From contig NC_085136.1 of NCBI RefSeq assembly GCF_035046485.1, positions 295,035,080 through 295,099,079 of the forward strand: a stretch of DNA of 64,000 nt, in the 5' to 3' direction. The notes under the pieces were generated by a model, which was not told the origin of the DNA, searched no databases, and saw only the letters and a list, made by a program, of their open reading frames with translations. Positions 1 through 9,704 of the stretch are shown here, in pieces. Both the position numbers and the translations under genes were made by a program. Position 1 is the stretch's first letter; each line of letters starts with the position of its first letter. The stretch is from Aedes albopictus (taxonomy: Eukaryota; Arthropoda; Insecta; Diptera; Culicidae).

Positions 1-1480
1 TTTTTTACAACAGTTTTGTAAAGTTTTATCCACATTTATTGTTTTTAGAAAATCAATCCCAAGTGACCCTTCAATTCAATTACCCAAGACTTTCAATAAT
101 GGTCTTTTAATCGTCATTCTGCATTTTAAATTGCACCATCATTATGTTGTCTTCAATATTTTTAAGTACTATAAAGTTCACCATAACTGCACGATTTATT
201 GAAGTTCATGCATTTTTTTCCGTTGCCATAAAGTTTGACGAAATGCTTACCTAGTTCACGTGCCTCCAATAACAAAGTGCGATGTCATGAAAACAAAATG
301 TTTTAATTCAAATTTCCATTTTTTTTGGGAAGGTTTGAGTAAAAAGGCATATAAAATATAACTACTAAAATATACAGCTAATGCTAACAAACAAACCATT
401 TTTTCGGTAAGGTGTACTTAATTCAAGTATATAAGAACAATTTAGCATAGCATCGCCCATAATGTATAGACCTAAAGCAAACATTCAACTATGCTATTTT
501 TGTGATAAGCCTAAAACGTCCAATTTAAGTGCTCAAACTTAAGTCATAAATTGCTGGTTTTTCTAATATTTGATTGAAGTCATTTGTGTTGTAGGTGCAT
601 TTATTATGTAGAAATAAAGTCAAAGAATCTGTACATTCGTACTTATTTTGAATACAATGATTACACAAGGGCACAAATTGATAACAAATAACATTGTAAA
701 AATAGACTGGTATAAGTCTGTTAAGTATATATTAATTAGAACATCTTCACAATTTGTAAATGAATTAGAAAACATCACCTTTTAGGTTCACTTTTTCCTT
801 TTTTTTCAATATTTTTTTTTAGTTATATGCCACACAAACATTTTTTTAATAGTACATTGAAATTTAAATTTGATTGTGAAGGTAGTTGGGATAAACGTTT
901 CATAACTCATATGTACAGCTATTAAATGTTCCACAATTTACGCATCACAACACAACGTAACATCATCGAGTTATGTACGTGGGAATTAAATTGTCCGTTC
1001 CATCAAATGTGGCTCACTGTGAGCATAATCAAGCTTTAGTTCGTGATACACCACTAAAAATTGATTGAGTTTGAGATTTCTAGCAAGTAGGCTATGATGT
1101 CGGGGGACCATTATTACTGAAACTGTCAAGAGGTAAATATTGAGAAAACTTACACTGATAATGCAACTTCAATGTATAAAGCTCAGCGCTAACGAGATTT
1201 GAATCTCGTTATTAGTGCTTATTTTCATATCATACTATAGGTTTGTTTTTCGGAGCTCAGTGTAAATACCATGAAAATCATCAATTCCACCGCCAAGTCC
1301 ATAAGCATCTCTGTACATATCCTACTGCAATCAATAAAATACATCATCGCACATCAACATATCTTACATTAACATCTACAACCAAGGCAATACACTACGC
1401 TTGCAAAGCCACAGTAGTAAATCCAACCCTTGATCCTACCTGAATCCAAACGTGCTGCTTATAGGGTTAAACCTTCTTTC
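1..1480. other. AT-rich intergenic DNA without recognisable gene
   Basis: The stretch is strongly AT-rich with many homopolymer runs. Short open frames such as the one around 1243-1443 lack an ATG start or any recognisable motif. A small hairpin lies near 1180-1225, where a palindromic ACGAGATTTGAATCTCGT core is seen. I see nothing else here. Confidence 0.6.
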
Positions 1481-2000
1481 AAGTATCCGCGTCTTGATCC
1501 GCGTTGCTCTTTTCACATGCTTGAAAGGCCCTTCATGCGGCTTTACTCCAGGTCCTCATCGACTTCTACTTTCTGTTCCATCCGAATCCCGATAAAGACA
1601 TCCGATTGATGCTGCTTGTCTGGTGTTTGGTACGTTCCAGTAGGTTCCGGTATTCCTTCTTCCATCCACGATCGGACTTCCTCCTGCGCGTGTTTCGATT
1701 AATCTCGTCGCCAATGTAAAAAACACACTTTACTGTTCGGTTTACTAATTAACAATGTCTTTATTGTAGCCTTCTCCTGTCAGTCCTCCTGGCACAGCCT
1801 CCTATAACTAATGATGTTTCGCTACACTACACAGTGGATATAAGGGGTTTCCAGGAGAATTCCAGATGGTCTCAAGGAGTATCCAGGGTCTCAAGGAGGT
1901 TTAGGAGATACCAAGGGATCTCAGAGGCGATTTAAGGACAAACGTCTTGAAATCCCGCTTCAACAGTGTATCAAAACTACAGACAAGCTTCAAACAACAG
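1481..2000 (-). mobile_element. Possible remnant of an LTR retrotransposon (LTR plus start of internal region)
   Basis: Read on the minus strand, a stretch ending in TTTTTTACAT is followed directly by TGGCGACGAGATTAA (about 1701-1717). That looks like a tRNA primer-binding site just downstream of a 5' LTR. An AATAAA polyadenylation-type signal lies about 50 bp earlier on the same strand, as expected inside an LTR. Positions 1481-1700 would then be the start of the internal region, and 1720-2000 part of the LTR. No second LTR and no pol motifs were found, so this is a fragment at best. G-rich degenerate text at 1840-1940 resembles the repeats at 16.5-16.9 kb and may be a separate insertion. 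Confidence 0.33.
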
Positions 2001-2068
2001 TGCATTTCATTATTCTGTTCTTGCTCACTTGTAATAAGTTTAAGGTGAAGATATGACGAAGCCAACCC

Positions 2069-2207
2069 TCAAATTTTCAAGAGCACAAATCTAGAAATCA
2101 GAATGCCGAAAAATTGATCGATTGGTTACCCGTTGATGGTGACAAATCGATCAACTTTTCAGCGCAAACGGACATTCGGTTTTTCAGATGTGTGCTCTTG
2201 AAAATTC
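2069..2207. repeat. Short hairpin MITE
   Basis: Inverted ends are visible: TTTTCAAGAGCACA near 2071 and TGTGCTCTTGAAAA near 2190. Further pairing across GAATGCCGAAAAATTGATCGATT and its diverged complement brings the arms to roughly 50 bases around a short GTTGATGG-containing loop. It is about 140 bp with no coding capacity. It lies immediately upstream of the SINE at 2216. I could not fix a target-site duplication. Confidence 0.6.
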
Positions 2208-2215
2208 GAGGAGGT

Positions 2216-2495
2216 GCCGGGGCCCGTAGCGTAGTGGCTACACGTTCACTTCATAAGTTGATGGTCATGGGTTCGATCCCAGCCCCGGCACTAGCAATTT
2301 TCGTCAGTTGCTCTTGCAGCGGACACCTGACCCTCTTCTGAGCAAATGCTCTAACGAACCCTGAAACTTGGATATCGGTGAACCGGCAACTCATAATTGA
2401 CCCCCAATCGGACTGGAAAAAGGAACCATGATAGAGTAGAAAGTGAAAGCAGCGCAACGGCAACCAGTTCGATATAGTAGAAATAGAATAGAATA
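2216..2495 (+). mobile_element. tRNA-derived SINE (Feilai-like)
   Basis: The head (2216-2290) folds as a tRNA. A perfect 7-bp acceptor stem pairs GCCGGGG with CCCCGGC. Box A-like TAGCGTAGTGG lies near 2227 and box B GGTTCGATCCC at 2270-2280. The anticodon loop TTCATAA would carry CAT. The head is followed by a body of about 200 bp that ends in an A-rich TAGAATAGAATAC tail. A tRNA head with internal RNA polymerase III promoter, an unrelated body and a simple tail is the layout of mosquito SINEs such as Feilai. The family name is from memory of the type, not a search. It is not a functional tRNA gene, because the anticodon stem has a mismatch and the transcript continues into the body. Confidence 0.75.
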
Positions 2496-3271
2496 CATTT
2501 AGGCGCTTTGTACAGTAAATGCAGCAGCTAATTGGACTCGCTCACGCAGTGCCCTAGTGGACAAAAGAGCTGTAAATTAGGTTAAGTGGTTGAAGAATAC
2601 AAAAAAAATAGGTGTGGCGTCTTCATAGTTTTGTCTACGAAAGATTTGTGCGCTCGAAATCGTGAGTATTTGCCAAAATCGGCCATTTTGGGATTGTAAC
2701 AAGTCAGTCCTTAAGGGTATCCCAGAAAGATTCAGTCTTTTTTTCACTTTTAAGCCATTATCTGCTCAACAGACACCTGAACAGGGAGTTCCAGGTAGTA
2801 CGGGGTTAGGGATCGTCTTCGATAGCAAAAGTTGAAGCTATGACTACCATATCCCCGACCCATTACACAACATTCCCATGGCCACCCAAATCTTCGTCCC
2901 TCGGAACCACAACGAAGGCCTTATCTCAGAGAGGGGCTAGTGAACATCACACTCTCGAGGTTAGCTACGTAGCCTACAACAGCGAACATTGATGACCTGC
3001 TTTGGGGAGTCCATAAGTTAGTATCTTGGTACTTAACCAGTTTTCCGAGTTATCCTTGCCACTCCCCTTGTCCTCGGAAGGCAATCAGGATCAACACCAC
3101 GCCTGCTTCCAACTGCATAGCAAGAATTGATTTCTTCTTTAAGTAAGGCCTTATCATCCAGCATAGAGAAGGTCGTATCGAAAAGGGCCTCCACCTGCCC
3201 TGACCTTGCCGAGGACCCCCTTTCCAACCGAGGGCACGGATCTAACACAGAAGACTGACGCCACGACACCA

Positions 3272-3790
3272 CTACCAGGCTGCTCTCCCCTCCCCAGGCC
3301 ACTCAATGACTGTGAATGTCGATTTTGACAGCTGGGTACCCGTATAACCTACGTAGCCAACCTCGCCAAACTCCTTAGGACAAGATTGTCCGAAGTTGTG
3401 TCCTCTTTCCAATTGTGGCAAGCATGCGGTCATACATTGCATTGTACGAAAACGCGGGCACTCGATCAAAACGTGTTCCGCCATTTCCTCTAAACCAGCA
3501 CACACTGGACATTCGGGATAACCCGTATGACCGAAACGAATGTGAATAGAGTCGGAAGCAACCATGGGCCGAAGGACTATGTGAGGTGGAATGTTACTTT
3601 CCCATGCTGCTCATCAACTCAACTATCTACTCTCGGAATCATCCTGTGGACCCACCATCCTTTGGTGGTAATGTCCCATGGGCTGCCATTTGACCACGGA
3701 AGCCAACGTGGCAGTTCCGCATTTGCCTCTTGTACCGTGCAGTTCGTAGCCTTATATGTCTCACAATTGTTCAGGTTCAGCTGCGTTACC
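3272..3790 (-). pseudogene. LINE ORF2 with start fused to C-terminus (internal deletion)
   Basis: Reading down from 3820 the minus strand gives VTQLNLNNCE, the usual opening of the apurinic-like endonuclease of R1/LOA ORF2. Within a few tens of codons it becomes WWVHRMIPRV and KVTFHLT, then IRFGHTGYPECPVC and AEHVLIECPRF, the cysteine/histidine-containing C-terminus of the same protein family. The reverse transcriptase between them is absent. In-frame stops occur in the 3640-3570 part, and one frameshift lies near 3555. A further open stretch (3033-3302) continues in another frame and is probably tail or untranslated region. It is a nonfunctional deletion derivative. Confidence 0.65.
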
Positions 3791-4390
3791 TGCACTGTGG
3801 TTTTTCAGTTGCGGCTCTTCTGAAGTCCGGGTACCTTAGACCTCCCGTTGGGTAATTGCCGCTCCCGAATTTACCGGAACAAATCAAACACGTGGGTGAA
3901 CTCGTGCAGCCTTGGGCCTTGTTGCCTTCACCGCCGCATCGCCTACACACAGCTTTCTTATGCCAGGGCCTTTGGAGTCCCATGACTTGTGTCCTGGTTC
4001 CAGCTACCAAGGTTTCCTGTGTCCCTACCGGGCCCTTCTGTGGCCTTACAACTGCGGTGCGCATTTGTACTACGTAATGTTGCCGCAGTGACGAGCTCTT
4101 CCGCGTCAGCGATCTTGTCTAGGGTTTTCACTTTCACAGTCGCCTCCACTGTAAGAGTTTCCACCTCAACAACCCTCACGTTCGAGAATAACTTCACCTG
4201 TACGAGTATTTTGCATACTGCGCATGCTGGTTCCCAAATCCATGAGTTTGGCGTCGCTCTTCATCGCCTTTAAGACTTCTGAGTACTTGGATTGGTCTTG
4301 ATGACAAGCTCGTCCCGCTTGGCACTTGCGCTTCTTCGTTTCCTAGGCCTGATGTCCCTTCGCTCCTGCAACTCTTGTGGTTTATTCTTC
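3790..4390 (-). pseudogene. LINE ORF1 fragment with CCHC zinc knuckles
   Basis: Several minus-strand frames together give a recognisable ORF1 C-terminal half. A stretch reading YSEVLKAMKSDAKLMDLGTS, then RTGEVILE, then VKVKTLDKIADAEELV matches the typical ORF1 core that precedes the knuckles. It is followed by CRRCGGEGNKAQGC and CLIC with a GLRYPDFR tail. These are gag-like nucleic-acid-binding knuckles that package LINE RNA in the ribonucleoprotein. One expected knuckle residue looks altered, since KFGSGNY replaces the usual histidine-containing spacing. At least three frameshifts break the frame, near 4300, 4170 and 4060. Dead copy. Confidence 0.65.
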
Positions 4391-4559
4391 TACTCCCCAA
4401 GATCCGCTCTAAATTGTGGTTGCTGGGATCATTCAGTGTGGTCGTCCCAGTGTTGGTTGGGACGTTAAACAGAACTGGCACGATGGCCCTCCGGCGAGAC
4501 AGGAGTGTTGGCGTAGGCCCAATAAGCCACCCGTAAAAATCCCCATTGCGAATAACATA

Positions 4560-5534
4560 AGAAAAAATACGACTCGATACAATCGGCAAAGACCCACGCG
4601 ACGAAATAAGGACTACGATTGGAAACTTGGAACATGGAATTGCAAGTCACTAGGTTTCGCAGGATGTGACAGGATAATCTACGACGAACTACATCCCCGC
4701 AACTTCGACATCGTGGCGTTGCAGGAACTTTGTTGGACTGGACAGAAAGTGTGGAAAAGCGGGCATCGAGCGGCTACCTTCTACCAAAACTGTGGCACCA
4801 CCAATGAACTGGGAACAGGATTTATGGTTTTGGGCAAGATGCGACAACGTGTGATCGGGTGGCAGCCGATCAACGCAAGGATGTGCATGTTGAGAGTTAA
4901 GAGCCGTTTCTTCAACTATAGCATCATCAACGTCCACTGCCCACACGAAGGGAGACCCGATGACGAGAAAGAAACGTTCTACGCGCAGTTAGAGCAAACA
5001 TACGATGGTTGCTCGCCGCGTGACGTGAAAATCGTTGTCGGCGACATGAACGCGCAGGTAGGAAGGGAGGAAATGTACAGACCGGTATACGGGCGAAACA
5101 GCCTGCACGCCGTATCGAATGATAACGGCCAGCGATGCGTAAACTTTGCAGCCTCCCGTGGTATGGTAGTCCGAAGCACCTTCTTCCCCCGCAAAGATAT
5201 CCACAAAGCCACCTGGAGATCACCCGACCAACAAACAGAAAACCAAATCGACCACGTTCTAATCGACGGTAAATTCTTCTCAGATATAACCAACGTCCGC
5301 ACATACCGCAGTGCGAATATAGATTCGGATCACTACTTAGTCGCTGTATGCATGCCCTTTCGACAGTTATCACCACGCGTCGAAGTCGAACGCCACGGCT
5401 CAACATCGAGCAACTTCGTAACGTAGAAGTGGCTCAAGACTACGCGCAGCAAGCAGTGGCCCTACCAACGGAAGAGCAGCTTGGCGTAGCTACACTTGAA
5501 GATGGCTGGAGGGACATCCGATCCGCCATAGGTA
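4560..5534 (+). pseudogene. RTE copy 1: AP-like endonuclease part
   Basis: The frame shows the exonuclease-endonuclease-phosphatase fold motifs in order: LGTWNCKSL (about 4626), VALQELCWTG with the metal-binding glutamate (about 4715), INVHCPHEG, VVGDMNAQVG (about 5038), QIDHVLID and SDHYLVAV with the catalytic Asp-His pair (about 5327). The enzyme nicks target DNA to prime reverse transcription. The long open frame begins without a clear ATG. A frameshift between about 5350 and 5390 moves the reading from one frame to the next, after which RTPRLNIEQLRNVEVAQDYA continues the linker. It is cut by the MITE at 5535 in the middle of the AIG-STSA segment. Confidence 0.75.
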
Positions 5535-6132
5535 CAGGGTGCGGCAGGAAAAAATGCGAAAAGTTCAAGGCACTATTACACGCTAAATATGGGATATATA
5601 TGACTATTTTTTCATGACAGTGTATCAGTCAATGTCTATATTCTAGCACTGAAAAATAAAAATGAACACATTTGATGTTTAACATGTGATAATGTAGGCC
5701 TAATTAGCGGATATCAATAAACTGCGCGCCCAATGGTCATTAAACAAAATGACTATAACAGTAACAAAATTAGCTCAAATTCGATGAACAATCAGACCAC
5801 ACTGATCCAGAGCCATGTAGTTTCACATAGCAGATGAAATAAGTGCATATATTTGATGATATTGTAGAGAAAATCAAAAAATTTGTTTTATCAGATGCGA
5901 AATTTAGCGACCTGTGCGATTTTTTGCGGTTTGAAAATTCTGGTTGTCTTCATCTTCAGGCGCCTCCCTGTAAAGGTTAGTGACCAAAATGGGAAATTTT
6001 TTAATTAACTTTTCAGAAAACTAGCCTATTATAGATCATGGAACGTTGAAACATAGATTGATTAATGTCAAATGGACGAAAATGAGGTTTGAAGTTGAAA
6101 AACACTTTCGCATTTTTTCCTGCCGCATACTG
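5535..6132. mobile_element. 598-bp Tc1/mariner-type MITE inserted in RTE copy 1
   Basis: The terminal inverted repeats begin CAGGGTGCGGCAGG on the left and CAGTATGCGGCAGG on the right (reverse complement). They continue through a shared AAAAAATGCGAAA, about 27 bases with few mismatches. The insert is flanked by TA on both sides (5533-5534 and 6133-6134). Removing the insert plus one TA joins the LINE frame perfectly as AIG-STSA-TALGF, so the empty site can be reconstructed. A TA duplication with CAG termini is characteristic of Tc1/mariner-related elements. There is no transposase; the interior is AT-rich noncoding DNA. Confidence 0.85.
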
Positions 6133-6134
6133 TA

Positions 6135-7824
6135 GTACCTCGGCTACAGCACTAGGCTTCGCGACTCCGAATCACAGAAACGACTGGTACGACGGCGAAT
6201 ATGAACAGTTGAAAAACGAGAAGAATACAGCATGGGCGAGAATGCTGCAACACCGTACGAGAGCGAATGAGGCACGTTACAAATAGGCGCGGAACAGGCA
6301 GAACTCAGTTTTCCGGATGAAGAAGCGCCAGCAGGAAGAACGAGATCGCGAAGCGATGGAAGAGCTGTACCGCGCTAAGGACACACGAAAGTTCTACGAG
6401 AAGCTGAACCGCTCGCGCAGAGGCTTTGTGCCACAAGCCGACATGTGCCGAGATAATCACGGGAATATTCTCACGAGCGAGCGTGAGGTGGTCGAGAGGT
6501 GGCGGCAGCATTACGATGAACACCTCAATGGCGACGTTGCAAGTACCGAAGGTGGCGTGGTAACAGATCTAGGAGTATGTGCACAGGACGAAAGACTTCC
6601 GGCTCCTGACCTTCAAGAGATTGAGGAGGAGGTTGGCCGGTTGAAAAACAACAAAGCCGCTGGAGCAGATCAACTACCAAGCGAGCTTCTAAAATACGGT
6701 GGAGAAGCACTGGTGAGAGCACTACACTGGGTCATTACCAAGATTTGGGACGAGGAAGTATTACCGGAGGAGTGGATGGAAGGTATCGTGTGTCCCATCT
6801 ACAAAAAGGACGACAAGTTGGATTGCGGGAACTACCGCGCGATCACACTACTGGGCGCTGCCTACAAGATACTCTCTCAAATTTTATGCCGCCGTCTATC
6901 ACCGATTGCAAGAGAGTTCGTGGGGCAATATCAGGCTGGATTTATGGGTGAACGCGCTACAACGGACCAGATGTTCGCCATCCGCCAGGTGTTGCAGAAA
7001 TGCCGCGAATACAACGTGCCCATACATCACTTATGTTCATCGATTTCAAATCGGCGTATGATACAATCGATCGAGAACAGCTGTGGCAGATTATGCACGA
7101 ATACGGATTCCCGGATAAACTGATACGGTTGATCAAGGCGACGATGGATCGAGTGATGTGCGTAGTTCGAGTATCAGGGACACTCTCGAGTCCCTTCGAA
7201 TCTCGCAGAGGGTTACGGCAAGGTGATGGTCTTTCGTGCTTGCTGTTCAACATTGCTTTGGAGGGTGTAATAAGAAGAGCGGGGATAAACACGAGTGGGC
7301 CGATTTTCACGAAGTCCGTTCAGCTGCTTGGTTTCGCCGATGATATTGATATTATTGCTCGTAAATTTGAGACGATGGCGGAAACGTACATCCGACTAAA
7401 GAGTGAAGCCAGGCGAATCGGATTAGTCATTAATGTGTCGAAGACAAAGTACATGATGGCAAAGGGCTCCAAGGAGGAATCACCACGCCCGCCACCCCGA
7501 ATTTCTATCGACGGTGATGAAATCGAGGCGGTTGAAGAATTCGTGTACTTGGGCTCACTGGTGACCGCCGACAACGACACCAGCAGAGAAATTCAGAGGC
7601 GCATTGTGGCAGGAAATCGTGCTTACTTTGGACTCCGCAGAACTCTACGATCGAATAAAGTTCGTCGTAACACGAAGTTAACCATCTACAAAACGCTGAT
7701 TAGACCGGTCGTCCTCTATGGGCACGAAACATGGACCCTACGTGCAGAGGACCAACGCGCCCTTGGAGTTTTCGAACGGAAGGTGTTGCGTACCATCTAC
7801 GACGGAGTGCAGATGGAAGACGGG
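6135..7824 (+). pseudogene. RTE copy 1: reverse transcriptase part
   Basis: The frame resumes after the MITE. An in-frame TAG lies at 6284-6286. RT motifs follow: NNKAAGADQLPSELLK (about 6650), PIYKKDDKLDCGNYRAI, QAGFMGERATTDQ, FIDFKSAYDTIDR (about 7036), LRQGDGLSCLLFNIALE (about 7213), the catalytic GFADDIDII (about 7333) and LGSLVTADNDTSREI. A two-base TG insertion near 7033 shifts the frame just before motif A. The protein then runs LYGHETWT and ALGVFERKVLRTIYDG to the gypsy insertion at 7824/7825. The domain order and tail match copies 2 and 3. Confidence 0.8.
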
Positions 7825-8499
7825 TGTGCTGTGCATCTTCCCGCATAATCAATTACATCCCATAAATACGTACAGTAACTACCAAATCATATACAATTCA
7901 ATTAGTAAGCATCAATGCTGTTTCCACTGTGCTATCTGCACACAGTAAGAATGGTCAGGAATGCATGTGCGGTCCGAGCGTTCTTACCCGACGCGCGGAC
8001 ACCTGTTTTGCTGACTCGTATTACGAGTGTAGTGGCCCCACAGGGCAGGGTACAATCAGAAGAGTCAAATAACCAAAACATTGGGTTCGATAGGTACATC
8101 GCCGAAATTTATATTGTCAGCTTTCTGTCCCAGGCGTCTAGTTAATTCTTTCTCTTTTTTACACATTGAACCATGAACAAGCATATGATAACCATTACAA
8201 CTTTGTAAGCTATAAAAACCGAACCTTTTGAGAAATACAGCAATCTTTGCCCAACCTTGAAGGGGTTTCAATGTGCTCTGTTATTACTGATACCACATAC
8301 CGAACTCCCTTCTTGATCTAGTGCCATGGTCCGTGCCATGTGCCACTAAGCAAGGAAGTAAGTCTTCCGCGTCGGATATATCGTTATCAGAGTCCTGTGA
8401 TGGACTCTCCTCGCGAGTGATAAAGTGTTTCCGCAAAGCTATACGGTGAACCTGTGAGTGATAAAGTGTTCCAGCAGGCTATACGGGGAACCTGTGAGA
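7825..8499 (+). repeat. 5' LTR of the gypsy element
   Basis: The LTR starts TGTGCTGTGC and ends CCTGTGAGA. The last 85 bases hold two tandem copies of a 41-bp block that starts GAGTGATAAAGTGT (8415 and 8456). The end lacks the usual terminal CA, so its exact last base is uncertain by about one base. A TATA box lies at 8211. The short open frame at 7915-8145 within it is repeated identically in the 3' LTR and is not thought to be a gene. Confidence 0.9.
8211..8217 (+). promoter_or_regulatory. TATA box of the retrotransposon promoter
   Basis: TATAAAA stands about 390 bases into the LTR, so U3 would be about 415 bases with transcription starting near 8240. The same box sits at 15461 in the 3' LTR, where it could drive transcription outward into flanking DNA. 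Confidence 0.5.
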
Positions 8500-8517
8500 T
8501 GGCGACCGGACTTTTCC
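8500..8517 (+). other. tRNA primer-binding site
   Basis: TGGCGACCGGACTTTTCC begins immediately after the 5' LTR. TGG pairs with the 3' CCA of a tRNA, and TGGCGACC is typical of insect gypsy-type elements primed by tRNA. An arginine tRNA is the likely donor by analogy with 412/mdg1, but I cannot confirm it. Confidence 0.7.
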
Positions 8518-8618
8518 GAACCAACAGTTGAAAATAAATGCAGCTGAAGATAAGTGCAAAAAAAAAACACACACATGATGGAAAAAGTGATTGATATGTT
8601 AGTATAGGAAAAGTGACA

Positions 8619-8855
8619 ATGGGTACAGAACAATCAAAGGCTCATGTAGAGCATAACGGTGATCAACATGTGGAAATCATTAACATGCAAGGTGATCATT
8701 CCGAGAAAATTGATAAAGTGATAGTTATGCTTTGGTTACTATGTGCGATGATCGGGCTTCAATTATCAATAACGTTAATCAGTGAGGTTAACAAATATTT
8801 AAATAAAAAGGCACTGAAAAAGGCTAAATCATTGGTGGAATTATCTAAAGTGTAA
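8619..8855 (+). CDS. Small membrane protein with myristoylation signal (retrotransposon ORF A)
   Basis: This is a 78-residue protein. It starts MGTEQSKA, which fits the N-myristoylation consensus (Gly2, Ser6). Residues 34-54 (VIVMLWLLCAMIGLQLSITL) form a single membrane segment, followed by a Lys-rich tail with KKALKKAK. It probably sits in a membrane, with its lipid-modifiable N-terminus and basic C-terminus on opposite sides or with the segment buried. I chose the ATG at 8619, since an upstream GTG is not a credible eukaryotic start. It is the first ORF after the primer-binding site, about 100 bases before the next one. I do not recognise a family. Its location before gag and intact frame suggest selection within the element. 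Confidence 0.6.
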   Translation: MGTEQSKAHVEHNGDQHVEIINMQGDHSEKIDKVIVMLWLLCAMIGLQLSITLISEVNKYLNKKALKKAKSLVELSKV

Positions 8856-8952
8856 ATCAGTGCAAACAGAAGACGTGTTTATCCATCAATTAGAAGAGTG
8901 TTTTCCATAAACTCGACAAATAGTGCAAAAGTGTATCCAAAACAAGAGAACA

Positions 8953-9186
8953 ATGGAAACTTGGGAGGAAATAAACCACCAGGTTGAAGCACAAGTGAAG
9001 GCCATACGATTTATGGAGAAAAATGGCAGTGAACTATACAAAATATTAAACAATACCAAAGAACGAGATGTATCCAAAATCAAATGGAAACCAAGTGGAG
9101 GAATTAGTGTTGAAAGCTGGTGGGCATCTACGGACGCATTAATTGATGCTGAAATTGAAAACCAGAAAAAACGTGAAAAAAAGTGA
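8953..9186 (+). CDS. Small charged helical protein (retrotransposon ORF B)
   Basis: This is a 77-residue, highly charged protein starting METWEEINHQ. It shows helix-favouring composition, a central KWKPSGG turn, ESWWASTDALIDAE and a very basic end (KKREKK). There is no signal peptide or membrane segment. It ends 15 bases before ORF C, so the two are closely packed, as in a polycistronic leader. The ATG at 8953 is the first in frame. I recognise no family. It could bind RNA through its basic tail, but that is a guess. Confidence 0.5.
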   Translation: METWEEINHQVEAQVKAIRFMEKNGSELYKILNNTKERDVSKIKWKPSGGISVESWWASTDALIDAEIENQKKREKK

Positions 9187-9201
9187 TAATAAATAGACAA
9201 T

Positions 9202-9558
9202 ATGGACGAAATAAGGAATATCGTGCAGACACTTAGAAGAAGCCTAACAGATAGGAACAGTGAAAGTGTGATAATAAAAACTGAACTCGGAGAACACTTT
9301 TTGAATATTCTTCAAAAGGAAGGATTTATAAAAGTGCAGAGAAACAATGAGAAAACTGAACTATATCCACTAGTGCTAAGTGATCTTTACATTGTGGACC
9401 GAGTGACAATACGGGCACGTGAAATCTTACACTACGCAAGCGAAGAGTTGCCAACGATTACCGGCATTGTGATAGTGTCCACAAATCGTGGAATAATGAC
9501 GCACATTAGTGCAGAGGAGCAAAATCTGGGAGGGCGAGTAATTGCCCATGTTTACTAA
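9202..9558 (+). CDS. uS8 (ribosomal protein S8)-like protein encoded in a retrotransposon (ORF C)
   Basis: This is a 118-residue protein. Residues 2-43 follow the N-terminal half of the ribosomal protein S8 family (DEIRNIVQTLRRSL, then HFLNILQKEGFIKV). Residues 78-118 follow its C-terminal half closely: SEELPTITGIVIVST, then RGIMTH and LGGRVIAHVY. In the family these correspond to the ELP segment, the STxxGxMT loop that contacts 16S rRNA, and the GG-x-x-x-x-YV terminus. The match is closer to the bacterial/organellar form than to the eukaryotic cytosolic form, which ends in FFF. Length is also near the bacterial 130. The frame is intact and ATG-initiated. It may bind the element's own RNA or the ribosome. 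The role is inferred; the resemblance is by eye, not by search. Confidence 0.7.
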   Translation: MDEIRNIVQTLRRSLTDRNSESVIIKTELGEHFLNILQKEGFIKVQRNNEKTELYPLVLSDLYIVDRVTIRAREILHYASEELPTITGIVIVSTNRGIMTHISAEEQNLGGRVIAHVY

Positions 9559-9704
9559 TTTGTTTGTCGAATAAACTGAAAGGGTTGCTACCTCGCCCAC
9601 ATAAGAGGTAAACAGTGCAAAGACAAAACAAAAGAAGAAAGGAGAAAAAGCTGAAAGCGGTATTTTGGAACTAGCAGTTTGGTTGAAACCGACGAATCAA
9701 TGCA

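Larger units (their letters stand above)
2780..4395 (-). mobile_element. Internally deleted R1/LOA-like LINE
   Basis: On the minus strand the element keeps the C-terminal half of ORF1 with CCHC knuckles, the first few codons of ORF2, then jumps straight to the ORF2 C-terminus and a probable 3' untranslated region (down to about 2780). Most of the endonuclease and the whole reverse transcriptase are missing. The 5' limit abuts the start of the RTE element at about 4430. Boundaries are approximate. ORF1 with knuckles followed by an ORF2 that opens with QLNLNNCE is typical of the R1, LOA and I groups of non-LTR retrotransposons. I cannot choose between these groups. Confidence 0.65.

Noticed and set aside
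2216..2290. Genuine tRNA-Met gene
   Set aside because: Although the acceptor and T arms are perfect, the anticodon stem is mismatched and a SINE body and tail follow directly.
4927..5406. 159-codon minus-strand frame opposite the RTE endonuclease
   Set aside because: Arg/Cys-rich shadow of the real plus-strand frame with no motifs.
7915..8145. 76-codon frame in the 5' LTR, repeated at 15165-15395
   Set aside because: Identical only because the LTRs are identical; it overlaps the U3 region and has no recognisable motif.
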